Positions 27,061-39,300 are shown, counted from the stretch's first letter. The stretch: 60,000 bases of DNA from Liolophura sinensis (GCF_032854445.1 NC_088301.1:58976512-59036511); one strand, 5' to 3'. Made by a program: numbers and translations. Notes: generated from the sequence alone by a model not told the origin.

Positions 27061-29005
27061 TTATCTTATGAAGAGTGGGTCATACAGGATGTCTACATTT
27101 GGACAAGTAAGTGGAGTAGAACACCTTGAGTGATCGTACCTGTACATATTAGAATGGGGTAATGGCAGAGTGGGAATTGCAGGAGCGACTGCTTGACAGC
27201 ATTCTGAGGTGTCTGAGGTGTCGAGACTTGTGTACCTTATTGGATGAGGCCGCAATGGCTCGCTATGTACGGACACATTGGAATCCATGTGGTGCTGCAA
27301 AGCTGGCCGGCTTGTATATCTGCTAGATATTCCCGGCTTTGATGCCTGCTCGCCGGATTGACTCAAGGGCGGGAAATCGTTCATCAAGTGACCCAGTGTT
27401 AAGGGGTTTGCGGATATTCTGGAGAGGTCGTAACCAACAGCTGTCTTTCTTTTGTTGACGTATCTCATGACCTGGTCATCTGAGGGTAGAGGCAATGCCA
27501 GCATATAGGGTTGTAGGTGAAGCCGGTGTCGGAGGCGGTCTACGTTTGAAATGTTTTCATGTTGCGTTTCCAATTGGTGGGGTCTGGCCAACATTGCCCC
27601 TGGGTGGGGAGGCAGTGAAGGCTGATCTCTTCCAGTAAGTACAGTGGCGGGCGACTTACTGACTGAAGTAGATGGGCTGTTCGGATCTCCACCTAGAAGA
27701 CCTGTGCTCGTGTCCAGGATAGATAACTTTTGCGAATAGTAATGTAGGCTGTAAGAATACATGAGTGGATGGAAAAATAAGTGACAAATTAACAACATTT
27801 CAGTTATATCCTGACGAAAATATGAATCACTTTAATTGGAGTTGGACATGCGTGGTGGTTAGCTGTAGATACAACTACCTAAACGATTGGTAGAAATCAT
27901 TATCTCCTGGTCCATTCGGGGCTATACCCATTGTGGAAGCAATTTGACAAGAGGCCGTATTTCACCGGTTATGTGTGACCATTTAACCGTTTTAACATAC
28001 ATTGACTTTGTTGTGGCTGTTCTGGTTTTACTTTCTGTATGCTCTAAGTCTTCTAGGATATTGAAGAACTTTCAGATGTAGACTGAAATAACTCCATACA
28101 TCATATACAGGGTTAATACAGGAGTGGACCTACTTTGGGGAATGTCTCCAGGATGTACTTTCACTGGGCGGGGACAGAACATGGCAGGTTTCAGTTTCCG
28201 GTACATGGTCAAAGATCTGGCTTCGCATCCAGTTCATGTGTTTGCCTTTAGACTGTTTCTTAAACTTTGAGCGTCTATTTTGAAACCACACCTAAAACAA
28301 GGATAGCAACAACAGGTTAGCGACAATTTTGTCGCCGTTGTGATTATATCTGGATTTATAGGACAAATAAGACTTTTATTTATTATGGACAAAATATATT
28401 TTACCAAGGACAAAACGAACAAGCAAGATTCGAACTGTAATGGGGGTCAGATTACTCAATGTTAAAAATAAATAATAGATTAAAAACCATATATCCAAAA
28501 GATAATGTTTGATTTCAAATCACTTTTTATAATTAAAGTTTCATAAATCCATAGTAGTGTTGGAAATATCAATAAAAATGGTGGATTGTTCATATACTTT
28601 TTCTAAGCCATGATACTAAATTTTTCATTTTTCAGAAATAGCACCGCGGAAGTGAGAACTAAGTCAAGGCGATATACACTCGACACTCACGTTCACTTTG
28701 TCCATGCTAACGTCACTAGCACAGGCCAGGTTTTCCAGAGTTGCTGTGTCCGGATAATGATTCTCGTGAAAAGAGGCCTCCAGGATATCGACCTTTCGGA
28801 AAAACAGATATAACCTAATTACAAAGATCAGACAAAACTTACAGTACTCAGGAAAACTCCTGTTTTTTTAAATTCTGGGCAAGAAATGAAATTATTTCTG
28901 TGCAGCAGCAAATATCGACAAAAGTAATACATGTAACTATATGTGTACCTGTTTGGCTGAATATTTTGTGCGTGACCTGCAACCGAAAGCCCTTGTCTTC
29001 ATCAT
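27061..29005 (-). CDS. Divergent PRD-class-like homeobox protein, 4 coding exons, 334 aa
   Basis: Predicted DNA-binding transcription factor acting in the nucleus. Coding exons, 5' to 3': 29005-28949, 28792-28691, 28291-28134, 27748-27061. All introns start GT and end AG, and the phases are 0, 0 and 2. The homeodomain spans residues 8-67: RTKYSAKQ (positions 5-12), then Leu16, Phe20, YPD at 25-27, and VWFQNRRSKFKK at 47-58 with Trp48, Phe49, Gln50, Asn51, Arg53. One intron separates homeodomain residues 12/13 and another 46/47, the latter typical of PRD-class genes. Residues 68-334 are Pro/Ser-rich with no domain I recognise; no paired domain or OAR motif is seen. The start is chosen at ATGATG, seven bases inside the exon opened by a pyrimidine-rich acceptor at 29013. 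A leader exon ending at 30081 (AAG|GTGAGT) is possible. The orthology group is unknown. Confidence 0.85.
28331..28690 (-). other. Unique 5' part of homeobox intron 2
   Basis: Intron 2 runs from 28690 down to 28292. The part above 28330 is outside the duplication. AT-rich, no other feature. Confidence 0.8.
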
Positions 29006-29527
29006 AGTAAGCCTGAAAGACAACGGAAATAAAAGAAAAGAAAAATAAAACTGTTACATATATGTTGTAGGAAAGTCTTATGTCGTTTCTTTATTCACAG
29101 GCTCTGGGTCATGCAGGGGATATAAGTATAAGGTTAGATATAGCCATCTAGTTACCTTTAGCCCTGTTTTGATAATCGAGGACAGATATTGACCTGTTAA
29201 TATTGTGGAAGTTAAACGTTCCTCTTCTCCGAATAGATCATGTTAAGGAAAGTCTGGACTTCAAACAAGCTTTCTTACTGGTAAAAAGAAAATCCAAATT
29301 TAGGTGGGCATTAATGAGAAATGATTTGAAATTTAAATCATTATTATTTATTTAAATTTAAATAAATTTTCTTGTATACCCTGGGAGAAAAAGCATTTTT
29401 GATTTATTGTGTGATAATAACCATCCATACTGTCAAGATATGTTGTGCTTATTGCAATCCTTATGATCGTATACTGTGTTTATCACCTTCGGCACATACT
29501 GATTATAGTCCCAGATTAATCACAGCG

Positions 29528-29870
29528 TGACGTCGTACTCAACAATTTTTCAGTCATATGACGACGAAGGAATCATTAGGGTGCATGCACGTGTAATGTG
29601 CCTCCTTGTTGCAGGACGGATTTCCACCGCTCTTTTATTTTTAGTGCTGCATCACTGAGACGACTTACCGAAGGCAAGTAAGCCGTCCCGCCCGAGCCAT
29701 TATACTGATACGGGTCAACCAGTCGTTGCACTATCCCCTTCATGCTGAACGCCAAGCGAGGAAGTTACAACTTCCTCTTTTAAAGTCTTAGGTGTGACTC
29801 GACCAAGGATTGATCCTGGATCTACCGGTCCCGAAGCGGACGCTCTACCAACTGTGCTATCCGGGCCGGT
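29528..29870 (-). mobile_element. tRNA-derived SINE (family 2), near full length
   Basis: On the minus strand it starts with a tRNA-like head: CCCGGATAGCACAGTTGGTA then GAGCG as A box, and GGATCAATCC as B-box-like. It continues with the family body (AAGACTTTAAAAGAGG, CGCTTGGCGTTCAGC, ACTGGTTGACCCG, ATCAGTATAATGG). It ends with a tail resembling that of SINE family 1 (GTCATATGACTGAAAAATTG, TTGAGTACGACG). It lies just upstream of the homeobox coding exons, inside the possible first intron. I treat the head as SINE and not as a tRNA gene, because body and tail follow directly. Confidence 0.75.
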
Positions 29871-32800
29871 CAATTACTTAAGGAAACCCACGCAGAGTTA
29901 AAATGGATTTAATTTCATGTTAGTCGCTTTAAAACTTCAGGGTTTTTTTCTGCCCTATGTTTTTCTCTTTTTACAGTTTAACATAGCTAATTCCACTTTG
30001 TGGTTGGTGATGAAGTGTTTCCTCACTGGAGATAGTCGTGTTAATAAACAACAAAGGATTTTCCAACTTGAATTACTCACCTTCGTGGTCCAGGATGTAA
30101 GAAGAAGCTTGTATATGCTTAGGATTGAAACTTGCTATACGTATCCACGTACCTTTGGATATAATTCTAGAATAATGGAGATATGGAGTGGATATTTGCC
30201 TTATATACCTGTGAGAATAGCTGGTTTGATTGCCCCCCCCCCCCCCCCATGGGTAAACCTGCATGATGTATAGCGTTTGGTTTGTTGTTGGAATGATAAA
30301 AGCAGGTGATGAATGCCGATAGTGTTAAGATAACACAACCAAGCCAACTTCTCTCCGGGGCATGTGTTACACCGTGGTTTGTTGGTTCTCACCAAACGTA
30401 ATCCATAATTGGCACCCACAGGGTAACCCACTCCCAGGTATCGCACGCACCTGGACGAGCGAGCTTGGAAGCCTTGCCACGGTCAAATGGAGGCTGTTGA
30501 ATTAAATTACTAATTAAGTACGGCCTCAGATCTGTTTTAATTTCCATAAACTACTGGATGGTACTGGATATCACCCTCCAGTAAGAGTTCATGATTAGTA
30601 AGCTTTGGTGCTTATACCTAAACCAACTTATGAGAAAGCAGCCATAAAAATTTTGAGACAGGTCGACCGTCAAAATCTGGACTTCCTGTGCTAGCAGCTG
30701 GGAGGGTAACCTAACAACGTTAAACTTTCATCAATAAAACATACCTCTCCAAAGTTTCACGATTTCCACTATTCTCATACCAACTGTACATAAAAAAAAT
30801 GGCCGACTGGCAGTGAAAGAAATTTTTTCTTCTTAAAATACGCTCTTGCCAATGTTTAAAGTTGAAGCGTATCCCTTTGGCTTAATTTGTTTTAGCCCAT
30901 GTGATATACACGAATTAAGAAAACAATTTTTAACTGGGTACTTCATAAAATGTTGAATATGGATCCTATAGAACATATACATGGTATCTCAGGTTAGTTT
31001 GGACAGTGGTCTGTTTTCATGTCAATTTCATCGTAATTTTCATACTTTGCATTAAGAATTTATTATTAAATAGACTATTAATTATCTCTGGATTAAAAGA
31101 AGGCAGATGTTTATGACTAATAAAAAACTAAAAAGCCACTCTCCCGGACTCGTGTTTCACGAAGTCATAAAGTGACGAATATTCTACACCTGAATTCCAT
31201 TGATTCATGAATACTTGATGTGATACAAAATGGCGGGAAATATTTTATATTAAAAGACAGCATCATACAGGGTAATACGCACGCAGGGCAACGACGACAT
31301 TGTGATCGCTGACAAATGTTCACACTTATTACCGGTGATATCCGTTCTCTTGTCATTTCACCTCAGTTGTATAGGGCTTTACTCCGACTGTTCATGTACA
31401 CGTACATGCCTTATACAGCGCAATGGCTTAAGTAGAATTAAGTAAATGCGTATAGTGATGTTAGTTCAAATTTATTAAACGACACTGGTTTAGAATTACT
31501 AAAATGCTGTGTTTTCATCATATTTAACATACAAAAACCTTTAAAGTATAAACAAGAATTTAAAGAAACCAGGCCTCGGGATGGTTAGCCCGTCAGAGGA
31601 ATTATGCTTTATGCACGAATGCAATATAAATGACTACTGTATATGGAGAGTAAATCCAGGGCAGCGACGGCAAAGCGATAGCTGACACGTGGCCGTGGAT
31701 TATAAAGGATATATTATGGTTCAGCGAAGTGGTACTCCAGTAAATTTCCCAAAGCAGAATTGAGCGGAAAAGGACAGGCACAGGCGCGGAATCTTTCTGT
31801 CATAATTAATATCGTACTTTCACTTTGCTACAATTTAGCTCTTTCGCATGCAACATACAACAGACAGTCAAGTAAATATCCAAATGCTGTAATCATTGCT
31901 GTCAATAATTAATTTATAATGCAATTTACATATTTTTTATTCAGTAAAAATAACAGTTCGTATTAAAAATTCAATGAAATAATAATTCGTAGAAATCTTA
32001 CTTCCGCATTTAAATTATTCTCGGTTTTCCAAGTAATGTTTTAAAGCAGGACTTCCACAGCGCGTCTCCTGACTTATAGATCTATGTATGAAATACTGAT
32101 TACTTTTGTCATTATGCATACATGTGTGCACATAAAATACTCTAGTGAAATAACACGCTCCTTATATACAATGAATTAACACACCAGGTATATCCCACCA
32201 CAGAGATTATGACTAACATCGGCAAATATACTGTCCCTCTGACCTCAGTCTAAGCGTGGGTTTCCCATTCAGACGAGGGTTCTTGCCCTTAAGGGCTCAC
32301 CGGAGCAGGAGAATTTCCAAGAATTTGCCAGAACGTGTTATGATATACCCTTGTGAAAGGAAAATTTTCTGTTCTTAAACCGTTTTCACAATGTGCGATT
32401 AGAATAATAACAGTACATGCATAGACTACATGACATCAAAATTTGTAGGTTAATTCCTTGTTGTATTAAAAATAATATTCTCAGTAATATTTAAAAACTT
32501 CTAGTTTAAAACTGATTCATATTACTGCACTAAACCAGCGACTTTTTGATTTGGAAATAGCGTTGTTTCTATATTCTTACGCCACAAGGTTTAAAAAAAA
32601 AATTTAAAAAACGATTTACAAAATTTTACAACAGTACATGCTACAATGGAAAGTTTAATTTCAACTTTTCTTTCGAAGTTTTCAACATATGTGGATATTA
32701 ATGTTTACAGTTTCAAGCCGTTAATTTCTGTGTACTGTAGAACACATATTAAGACAGAAATGTACAGAGAAATGTATGTCTAATTATAGCTTGTAAACAT

Positions 32801-33824
32801 TATTAATAGGCATAAACAGCACCTAGCTTCCAATATTACTGTTAAAGGTTGATTAATACAATGGATTATTGGTATTTTTTGTTCGTTTTTGAGCGTTGTT
32901 CGGGCATTTCATGGATTAAGAGCATATGATATACTCTGGATGTCTGGCGTGTACACCTGTGGCGTCAACTTTAAACGTGGTATATATTGCAGGAATAATA
33001 CATAATTTTGTTATGAAATTCATGTTTTTGTACATTAATTAAAAAACGTCTAGTACAAAAAGCAAACACATCGTTTATATAGATATGTGTTTTATAATTA
33101 AACATCTCAGAAGAGTTTAAAACATGTGAATTATTTTTATTGGGCGTTTGTATTTACTGTACAATCTAGTATTATATAGCTATAGCCCTTGCTATCTTAG
33201 TGTGTAGACATCATCAAAGAGCAGACAATCAGCCTCAGGCGAATCCCATAGTTATTGGACATGCATATTGATCACACGAAATAGAGGATTAATCTGTGCG
33301 TTCGTAATATAACCTTCATTATCAGAACTGCGCAAAGATTTAGCTACACTAGAAGGCTACTGAAGTACAGAACTGTGAATGATGAACTCCCAATTCTTTA
33401 ATTTAAACATATATAACATGTAAATTCGTAAAGAATACGTGTTCAACAATAGTACAATATACGTATATTGTTTCCTCTCACCAAGAATAAAGTGACCACC
33501 GTAATATAAATTGAAAACTGGGTACGGTGTTATACACTGATTACACAAATAAACACGCTGAAGACATTTTACATAGTATTGTGATGGTATTTTTACGGTT
33601 TAGTGCACACTGTCTCTATTAGTCTACAAATTAAATCAGTTTTACGTTTAAATGTTTGTGGTTGGAGACATACTATTTTCAGATGAGAGATATAGTAAAC
33701 ATATAGGTATATGGGAGACATTTGTGTAAATTAGGTGAGAGGATTTTTTCCGCTCTACCCTGATTCATGTTTTGAGAATACATATGTAGCTATATCTCAA
33801 CTGGGGAATTGCCGATAAAAGGAA
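29871..33824. other. Gene-poor stretch upstream of the homeobox gene
   Basis: Contains a C16 homopolymer (30233-30248) and, on the minus strand, a possible leader-exon donor (exon end 30081, CGAAG|GTGAGTAATT). Otherwise AT-rich, with no recognisable gene or repeat. Confidence 0.5.
30233..30248. repeat. Poly-C tract (C16)
   Basis: Sixteen consecutive C. The length may be imprecise. Confidence 0.93.
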
Positions 33825-33960
33825 ATGTCCCGTGAGTAAAATGTCCATAAGAGAGAGGTGAAATGTACATAAAAGGAATTGTCCACATGGGGAAATGTAC
33901 CTTTCTTTCGGGAGGAGGGGGGGGGGAGGCTATAAGGCAAATTGTCTACAAATGGAAATA
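33825..33960 (+). repeat. Degenerate GGAAATGTCC-type tandem repeat
   Basis: GGAAATGTCC, AAAATGTCC, GAAATGTACA, GGAATTGTCC and GGAAATGTAC recur every 18-30 bases, followed by a G-rich run (33917-33926). Related words (GGTAATTTCC, GGGAAATTTTC) resume after the foldback at 34760-34810, so the foldback may have inserted into this repeat. Confidence 0.5.
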
Positions 33961-33984
33961 TAGGAGGGATGAATGCATGCGTAC

Positions 33985-34719
33985 GTAAATTTACAGTAAA
34001 ATTTTTGTGGCAATTTTCGGACCAGCGAATTTTACTGTATTTTTACATCACCACAGTAAAGAATTTTGTAAAAATTACAGATATAAATTTAAAGTAAACA
34101 AACTGTGGATTAAGTAACCCTATTATCGTTGATAAGGATTACACTTTCTGCGGGTTTCGAACCAGCGACCTCAGATTCAAGCCCCAAATCGTCAGCAATA
34201 CATGTCAACCGTCTAGACCACTCAACCAACAGGCCTTCCAATAAAGCTGTTGACCGGTAAACTTTACAGCGAACATGCATTACGCCTCTGGTGATCACAA
34301 ATGACGCCACTCCCTTAGGTGAATATATCAGACAATATGGTTATGTGTGATATCTGTATGTGTCTGATATATATTCACCAAAGGGAGTGGCGTCATTTGT
34401 GATCTTCAGAGGGGTAATGCATGTTCGCTGTAAAGTCTACCGGTCAACTACGCTTCAGTTTTGTGGAAGGCCTGTTGGTAAAGTGGTCTAGACGGTTGAA
34501 TGTAGTGCTGACGATTTGGTGCCTGAATCTCAGTTCGCTAGTTCGAAACCCGCAGAAAGTGTAATCCTTATCAACGATAATACGGTTACTTAATCCACAG
34601 TTTGTTTACTGTAAAGTTACATCTCTATTTTTTTTACAAAATTCTTTACTGTGGTGATGTAAAAATACAGAAAAATGCGCTGGTCCGAAACTTACCAGCA
34701 AATTTTACTATAAATTTAC
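33985..34719. mobile_element. 735-bp foldback element with two outward tRNA-like promoters
   Basis: The two arms (33985-34333 and 34362-34719) are inverted copies with moderate divergence, around a 28-bp loop. Each arm holds a tRNA-like segment: A-box-like GTGGTCTAGACGG and B-box GTTCGAAACCC, about 60 bases apart. These read outward, leftward on the minus strand in the left arm and rightward on the plus strand in the right arm. The outer parts share GTAAATTTACAGTAAAATTT-type words and CACCACAGTAAAGAATTTTG. No transposase is present. It could be two head-to-head SINEs fused through inverted duplication, or a foldback transposon that captured a SINE head. Confidence 0.8.
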
Positions 34720-35527
34720 ATCGGTACAATTTACAGTGTAGAGAGAAATGTTAATACAGGAGGTAATTTCCATATAGAAACATGCATGTCCATAGATACA
34801 GGGAAATTTTCATATTCGAGACTCCGGGTACTTCACTTGTACGAAGCAGCCTAAAGCAGACGATGGGGATCAAAGATAGCATGCATGGGAACGTATTCAC
34901 AGTTTTGGACTGATGTCATAGCTGGCCTGAGTCAATCATCAGCACACTCTTAGGTCACGTGACTAGATACTGGCGGTGAAAACACATCAAATTTAACCCA
35001 GTTTACATAGGCACTTAAAAAGACATTAGCATAAGAAAGTAAAAATAGCAAAAATGTATCTTTTTGGGTAAGAAATTCTTTCTGGGAAAGTAATCAGGAT
35101 GTAAATCAGCATTCCGCCCATTTAACTCCATGTTATTTATCACCGTCTATCTTTACGAGGAACCTGGGTTTTCGAAACTAAGAATAGGAAAATGAACAAC
35201 ATATGACAATATTCAGAGAAGTGGCAATAAGCAGAAAAAAAAACGGACAACGGAACAATCGGCATAGTATATATATACACACAGGTCATTTGACATGTTG
35301 ACGAAGCATTGAGCGCCATGCTAGGCTCCCAGTACTGACGTGAGCGTATCATATTTTCGGAATTCCTGCTTCCCAAATCTTGTCCTCACTTTTGTATCGA
35401 TCTTTGACAATCACTGAAAATAAGAAGTTCTGCACATTGGTTATTGTTCATGGTTAAATCGCAAACGTCTTCCCGTTAGCGACGAGTAAGGTAAGACGAG
35501 TGTGAACATAAACTGAGCATTTCCTCT
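34720..35527. other. Non-coding stretch
   Basis: No gene recognised. It includes the resumed GGAAATTT-type repeat words up to about 34815 and a short TATATATACACACA tract near 35270. Confidence 0.5.
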
Positions 35528-35540
35528 ATTTACACTTGAT

Positions 35541-35746
35541 TTTTTTTTTTTTTTTTTTTTTTTGATTGGTGTTTTACGCCGTACTCAAGAATATTTCACT
35601 TATACGACGGCAGCCAGCATTATGGTGGGTGGAAACCGGGCAGAGCCCGGGGGAAACCCACGACCATCCGCAGGTTGCTGGCAGACCTTCCCACGTACGG
35701 CCGAAGAGGAAGGCAGCATGAGCTGGACTTGAACTCACAGCGACCG
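35541..35746 (-). mobile_element. SINE (family 1) with target-site duplications
   Basis: A minus-strand insertion. The poly-T at 35541-35563 is the inverted poly-A tail. Inward from it come the tail block (TTTTACGCCGTACTCAAGAA, TTATACGACGGC) and the body (GCAGAGCCCGGGGG, CGACCATCCGCAGG, CTTCCCACGTACGG). At the right is a B-box-like end (GTGAGTTCAAGTCC on the minus strand). The insert is bounded by 13-bp direct repeats ATTTACACTTGAT at 35528-35540 and 35747-35759. That is clear evidence of target-primed reverse transcription and of fairly recent insertion. Confidence 0.92.
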
Positions 35747-36134
35747 ATTTACACTTGATTCAGCGCTTGTAACATGAAGCCAGTGCCATGACGGCCTAAC
35801 CTCAAAGGGTCCGATCAAAACGACCGGCACATTGCAGACCTCGGAACTCAGCTAGACAATGGTTGGTTCACCAGAGCCCATTGTCAGCCAATCATCTCAG
35901 TGTCTTAATCCTCAACGTGTGCAGTTGTCTAAGACAGCTAACCGCCTTGTGAGCAGTCTTTTTTCCATCTATTATTTCATCTATTCACATTTAAAGCTTC
36001 TTTTATGCACAACCATGAGTTTGAATCTTTTTTTTTATTATTATTTATAAATTCTATCATGTTCTGTATTAAAGAGTGTAAATTTCATTTCAAGCATGAC
36101 ACTGTTCATAAAAAGTGTAAAACGTGCCTAAAAC

Positions 36135-36284
36135 GTGTGTGATTTTACAAACTAGATGCACAACAGAGATCTAAAATTTTGCGCATAGTTGTAAGTTCAT
36201 ATTTGTCATTGATTCATAGTTTGTGGTTATCTTGCTTGCAACTGATGCTTAAAGTCGATGTAGTCAAATATATGGTGGTTGGCT
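36135..36284 (+). repeat. Diverged dispersed repeat, copy 1
   Basis: Shares with 37325-37462, in the same order, GTGTGTGATT, ACAAACTAGATGCAC, AGATCT, GCAACTGATGCTTAAAGT, TAGTCAAATATA and GTGGTTGGCT. About 1.2 kb separates the copies. Confidence 0.75.
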
Positions 36285-37324
36285 GAGCTGTCCCTTTAAT
36301 GTAACTGTATGTTAAATGTGATGATAACACAGCATATCAAGTAATCAACATCAATGCCTTTTTCGCCTATTATTCTGTTTAAGCCATGGTGCTAGGGAGA
36401 GTCTAAACTGGTACAGTTTAGGCATTTACATGGACAGTTAGAATAAAACTCTGACTGAGGTAAATTCACAAATTGCCGTATTTTACCGTTCACGTGCGAT
36501 AATTTTACTCTCTATACTGTGCATTTTTAATTATATTACAAAGTGTAACCACATTTGTTTTTTTGAATTTGTGTAATCTGAGTGAAATAGACGACGATGG
36601 ATGAAAACGTTTTTTCTCTTTTTCTATTCCCCATTTATGTGCATGCCTAACTATCGATTTGCGCATTGTACATTATTGATTAAACATCAAGTAATTATAA
36701 AGGTAGAACAATAAACCATTGCCCCTTTCTGGTAAAAAAGACTGTCCCATAATAAGTTTAACAATATAATGTTTCAGTCAATATTCTGAGAAATTTCTCA
36801 AGGAATTTTAACTGCCTATATATAACTTTGCAACAGGTATAAGGGCGCACGCTACGTAGAAAAAATGCCTCCCGAAATGATCGACCTTTGTAGCCCGAAA
36901 ACATCGTTAGGCCTATACCTTATCCTGTCTACGCCAATTAGCCTGTGAGAACAACATGGGATTTCCCATTATCTTGATTCTATTTCATATGGCTAAATCA
37001 ATATTGTGTAGCGAGACAGTAAGAGTCTAAAATTAATTTTGTTTAATTAAAAAAATTATGGTAAAAGATTTCATTTTTTCGTCATTGTGAATGTTCGTCT
37101 TAACACAGGGGTAACTAAACTGAAGAAAACCGCTGCTCACAAGCACAAGGGAGGTAACTACACATTGGCGTGACTGTATGAACATTCTCTGCGAAAGTAG
37201 AGCAGGAGTGTAATTAAAGCTCTTGTTTTAACTAACCACGGAATGCTGATATGTTTGTAGCAAGTGTCATGTGAAACGTTCACCGACACCTTGAACTTAT
37301 TTCCTTCTACTTCGTGTTCGAGCT

Positions 37325-37462
37325 GTGTGTGATTTACAAACTAGATGCACCACACAGATCTGAGAATGTGCATATAGTTCGCCACTGTTTCATGCTTTGT
37401 GGTTTTCCTGCTAGCAACTGATGCTTAAAGTGTCGAAATAGTCAAATATAAAGTGGTTGGCT
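37325..37462 (+). repeat. Diverged dispersed repeat, copy 2
   Basis: See 36135-36284. Roughly 75-80 percent similar by eye with several indels. Identity of the element is unknown. Confidence 0.75.
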
Positions 37463-38268
37463 TTTAAACTGTATCTATAAACATTTGTTTTCTGAAAAGT
37501 AAGACAGCTTAATCGTGTTGATTTTTGGATCGCACTTTCTCAAATTGCATCAAAATACTGCAGAGGTTCAAATGTATTGAATAATGCGTGAAACAAACAG
37601 CTCTGTAGAAGCGGCCAACAGTCAGAAAGGAGATTCGACAATAAATTGCTGCTTTCAACGTGAGTATGGCGCATCTTAATGTATAAATCTAACTGAATAT
37701 TTATGTTTATAACTATAAACTATATTAAAACGGTGTGGATCACCTATTGAATTAAACTGTCGGCAATAAATTGCATTCCGTTACAAAAGACACTTTTTTT
37801 CTTCTTTTGAATTTTGATGAAACACACAGTAAGATTGTTAAATAATCAGAACTGTATGTATCACCTATGAATGGAAACATGCTATATGAAATCACTGTAT
37901 ACGCGAGTAAATCAATTTAATGGACTGGAACAACTTGCTCGCATGAACTATAATACTGGTCTCCGTCTTATAGGTGGAATTTTCTATAGAACGACGTAAA
38001 TCTCCCATCAAATAAATAAATAAATCAAGCACAAGAAGTCAACAGTACTTTGGCTGTACATTAACAGAATGAGCATTGTTTTCCATTGATGAAGGTGAAG
38101 AACCCGTAGTCACACCGCCACAAGTCAGTATTTCCTGGTCTTTTTCATATTCCATAGAAAGTTGATAAGCTTAGGCCAATGAGATTGCGTGTTTAACTCC
38201 AACCACCGATGGCTTTGCTGCTACTTCAAGCCAGGAACTTTACGAACTCAAACTACAGCGGACTTCGA

Positions 38269-38337
38269 CATTACAACCCGTCCAAATAAACACATTACAA
38301 CTCGTCCAAATAAACACATTACAACCCGTCCAAATGA
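38269..38337 (+). repeat. 24-bp tandem repeat, 3 units
   Basis: CATTACAACCCGTCCAAATA plus AACA repeated at 38269, 38293 and 38317 with one or two changes. Confidence 0.9.
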
Positions 38338-39104
38338 ATAGTTTCCAAGAATTTAGTAATCCTAGAAGTTATATATTTGACCTGCAGTGTGCCCTATACG
38401 GAACGATGTCGATAATGAATTGTTTAAAACTTTAACCAAGTATGTAATCAACAAATTTTGATCATCAATTTTTAAACATCAATAAAACATGAAACACGCC
38501 GCCGTATAGGTGAGCATAATGGTAACATTTAGAAACATCTGCATCACGACGGGGAGCAAGTCACCTGACCAAAGCTCAGTCTGCAGTGGATCTGCCGTAA
38601 AACCTAAATTTCATTATCTTACTTCGCTCCCGCCTGTTAATTATTTAATTGCTAAAATATTTCAGTTGATGTAAGCAGGACAAAATAAAATTCTCACATT
38701 TGTATTTGAAATATTTTAGTCCCGCCATTTCCCATCATTCTGTAATGAATATAAACGTTTGAAATTCATGGGGAATAAATTTCGGAAATAAAAAAAATCA
38801 AATGCTTTTAGCCCTTTTTTATCACATGCTTAACATTCGTTAGAATGATACGATGTTTATTATCCTGATTTATGTGAGGAAATGGGCAATTTAAGCTAAC
38901 CGCCATATGGGCAGCATTTCAGCTATGTAATGCACGGCAATACTACAATATGGCTGAAATTTGCTCACCCTAATGTACATTCATACAAACTCATGTATGA
39001 TATTATCATCAGAATTCTGCAAATGGACAAAATTACTACATAAACCCTTTCTATATGACGATGATCTCTGTATTTTGATTTCAGTTTACATGGAATTCTT
39101 TGTA

Positions 39105-39300
39105 TACTAGACCGCTACGGCGGCCTTATTGCTACCGGTATAGCGTCCGCCTCGAAGCCGGGAGACCCAAGTCGGGTCATACAAAGACTATAATGGTACT
39201 TGTTGCTGCCTCGCTTGGCACTCAGCACTTAGAGCAAGGAACCAGTACTGTTTGGCCATGTGTCCATGAGCTGGACTCGTAGTCACAGCTATATTGCATT
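39105..39300 (+). mobile_element. tRNA-derived SINE (family 2), plus orientation
   Basis: Head-like part GTATAGCGTCCGCCTCGAAG, then GAGACCCAAGTCGGGTC, CATACAAAGACTATAATGGT, CGCTTGGCACTCAGC, AGAGCAAGGAACCAG and TACTGTTTGGCC. It aligns block by block with the minus-strand copies at 14270-14510, 21804-22044 and 29528-29870. Confidence 0.7.

Larger units (their letters stand above)
20800..28330 (+). repeat. Tandem segmental duplication, copy B
   Basis: Second copy of 12543-20795, lacking 723 bp near its left end. The right edge (28330) is defined by the string GCGACAATTTT, after which copy B continues into unique intron sequence of the homeobox gene, whereas copy A (20795) runs into four filler bases and the start of copy B. 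Copy B therefore contains the genuine 3' exons, and copy A is the extra, 5'-truncated gene fragment. An assembly artefact remains possible. Confidence 0.95.
35760..39104. other. Gene-poor stretch with dispersed repeats
   Basis: No gene recognised. It holds the diverged direct-repeat pair at 36135 and 37325, the word AAGGGAGGTAACTAC at 37149, which resembles the palindromic motif found at 50-54 kb, and a 24-bp tandem repeat at 38269. Confidence 0.5.

Noticed and set aside
29814-29870. tRNA gene on the minus strand
   Set aside because: Although A and B boxes are visible, the sequence continues directly into the SINE body and tail, so it is a SINE head.
34110-34310. 66-codon minus-strand protein
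   Set aside because: It is translation through a tRNA-like promoter inside the foldback arm.
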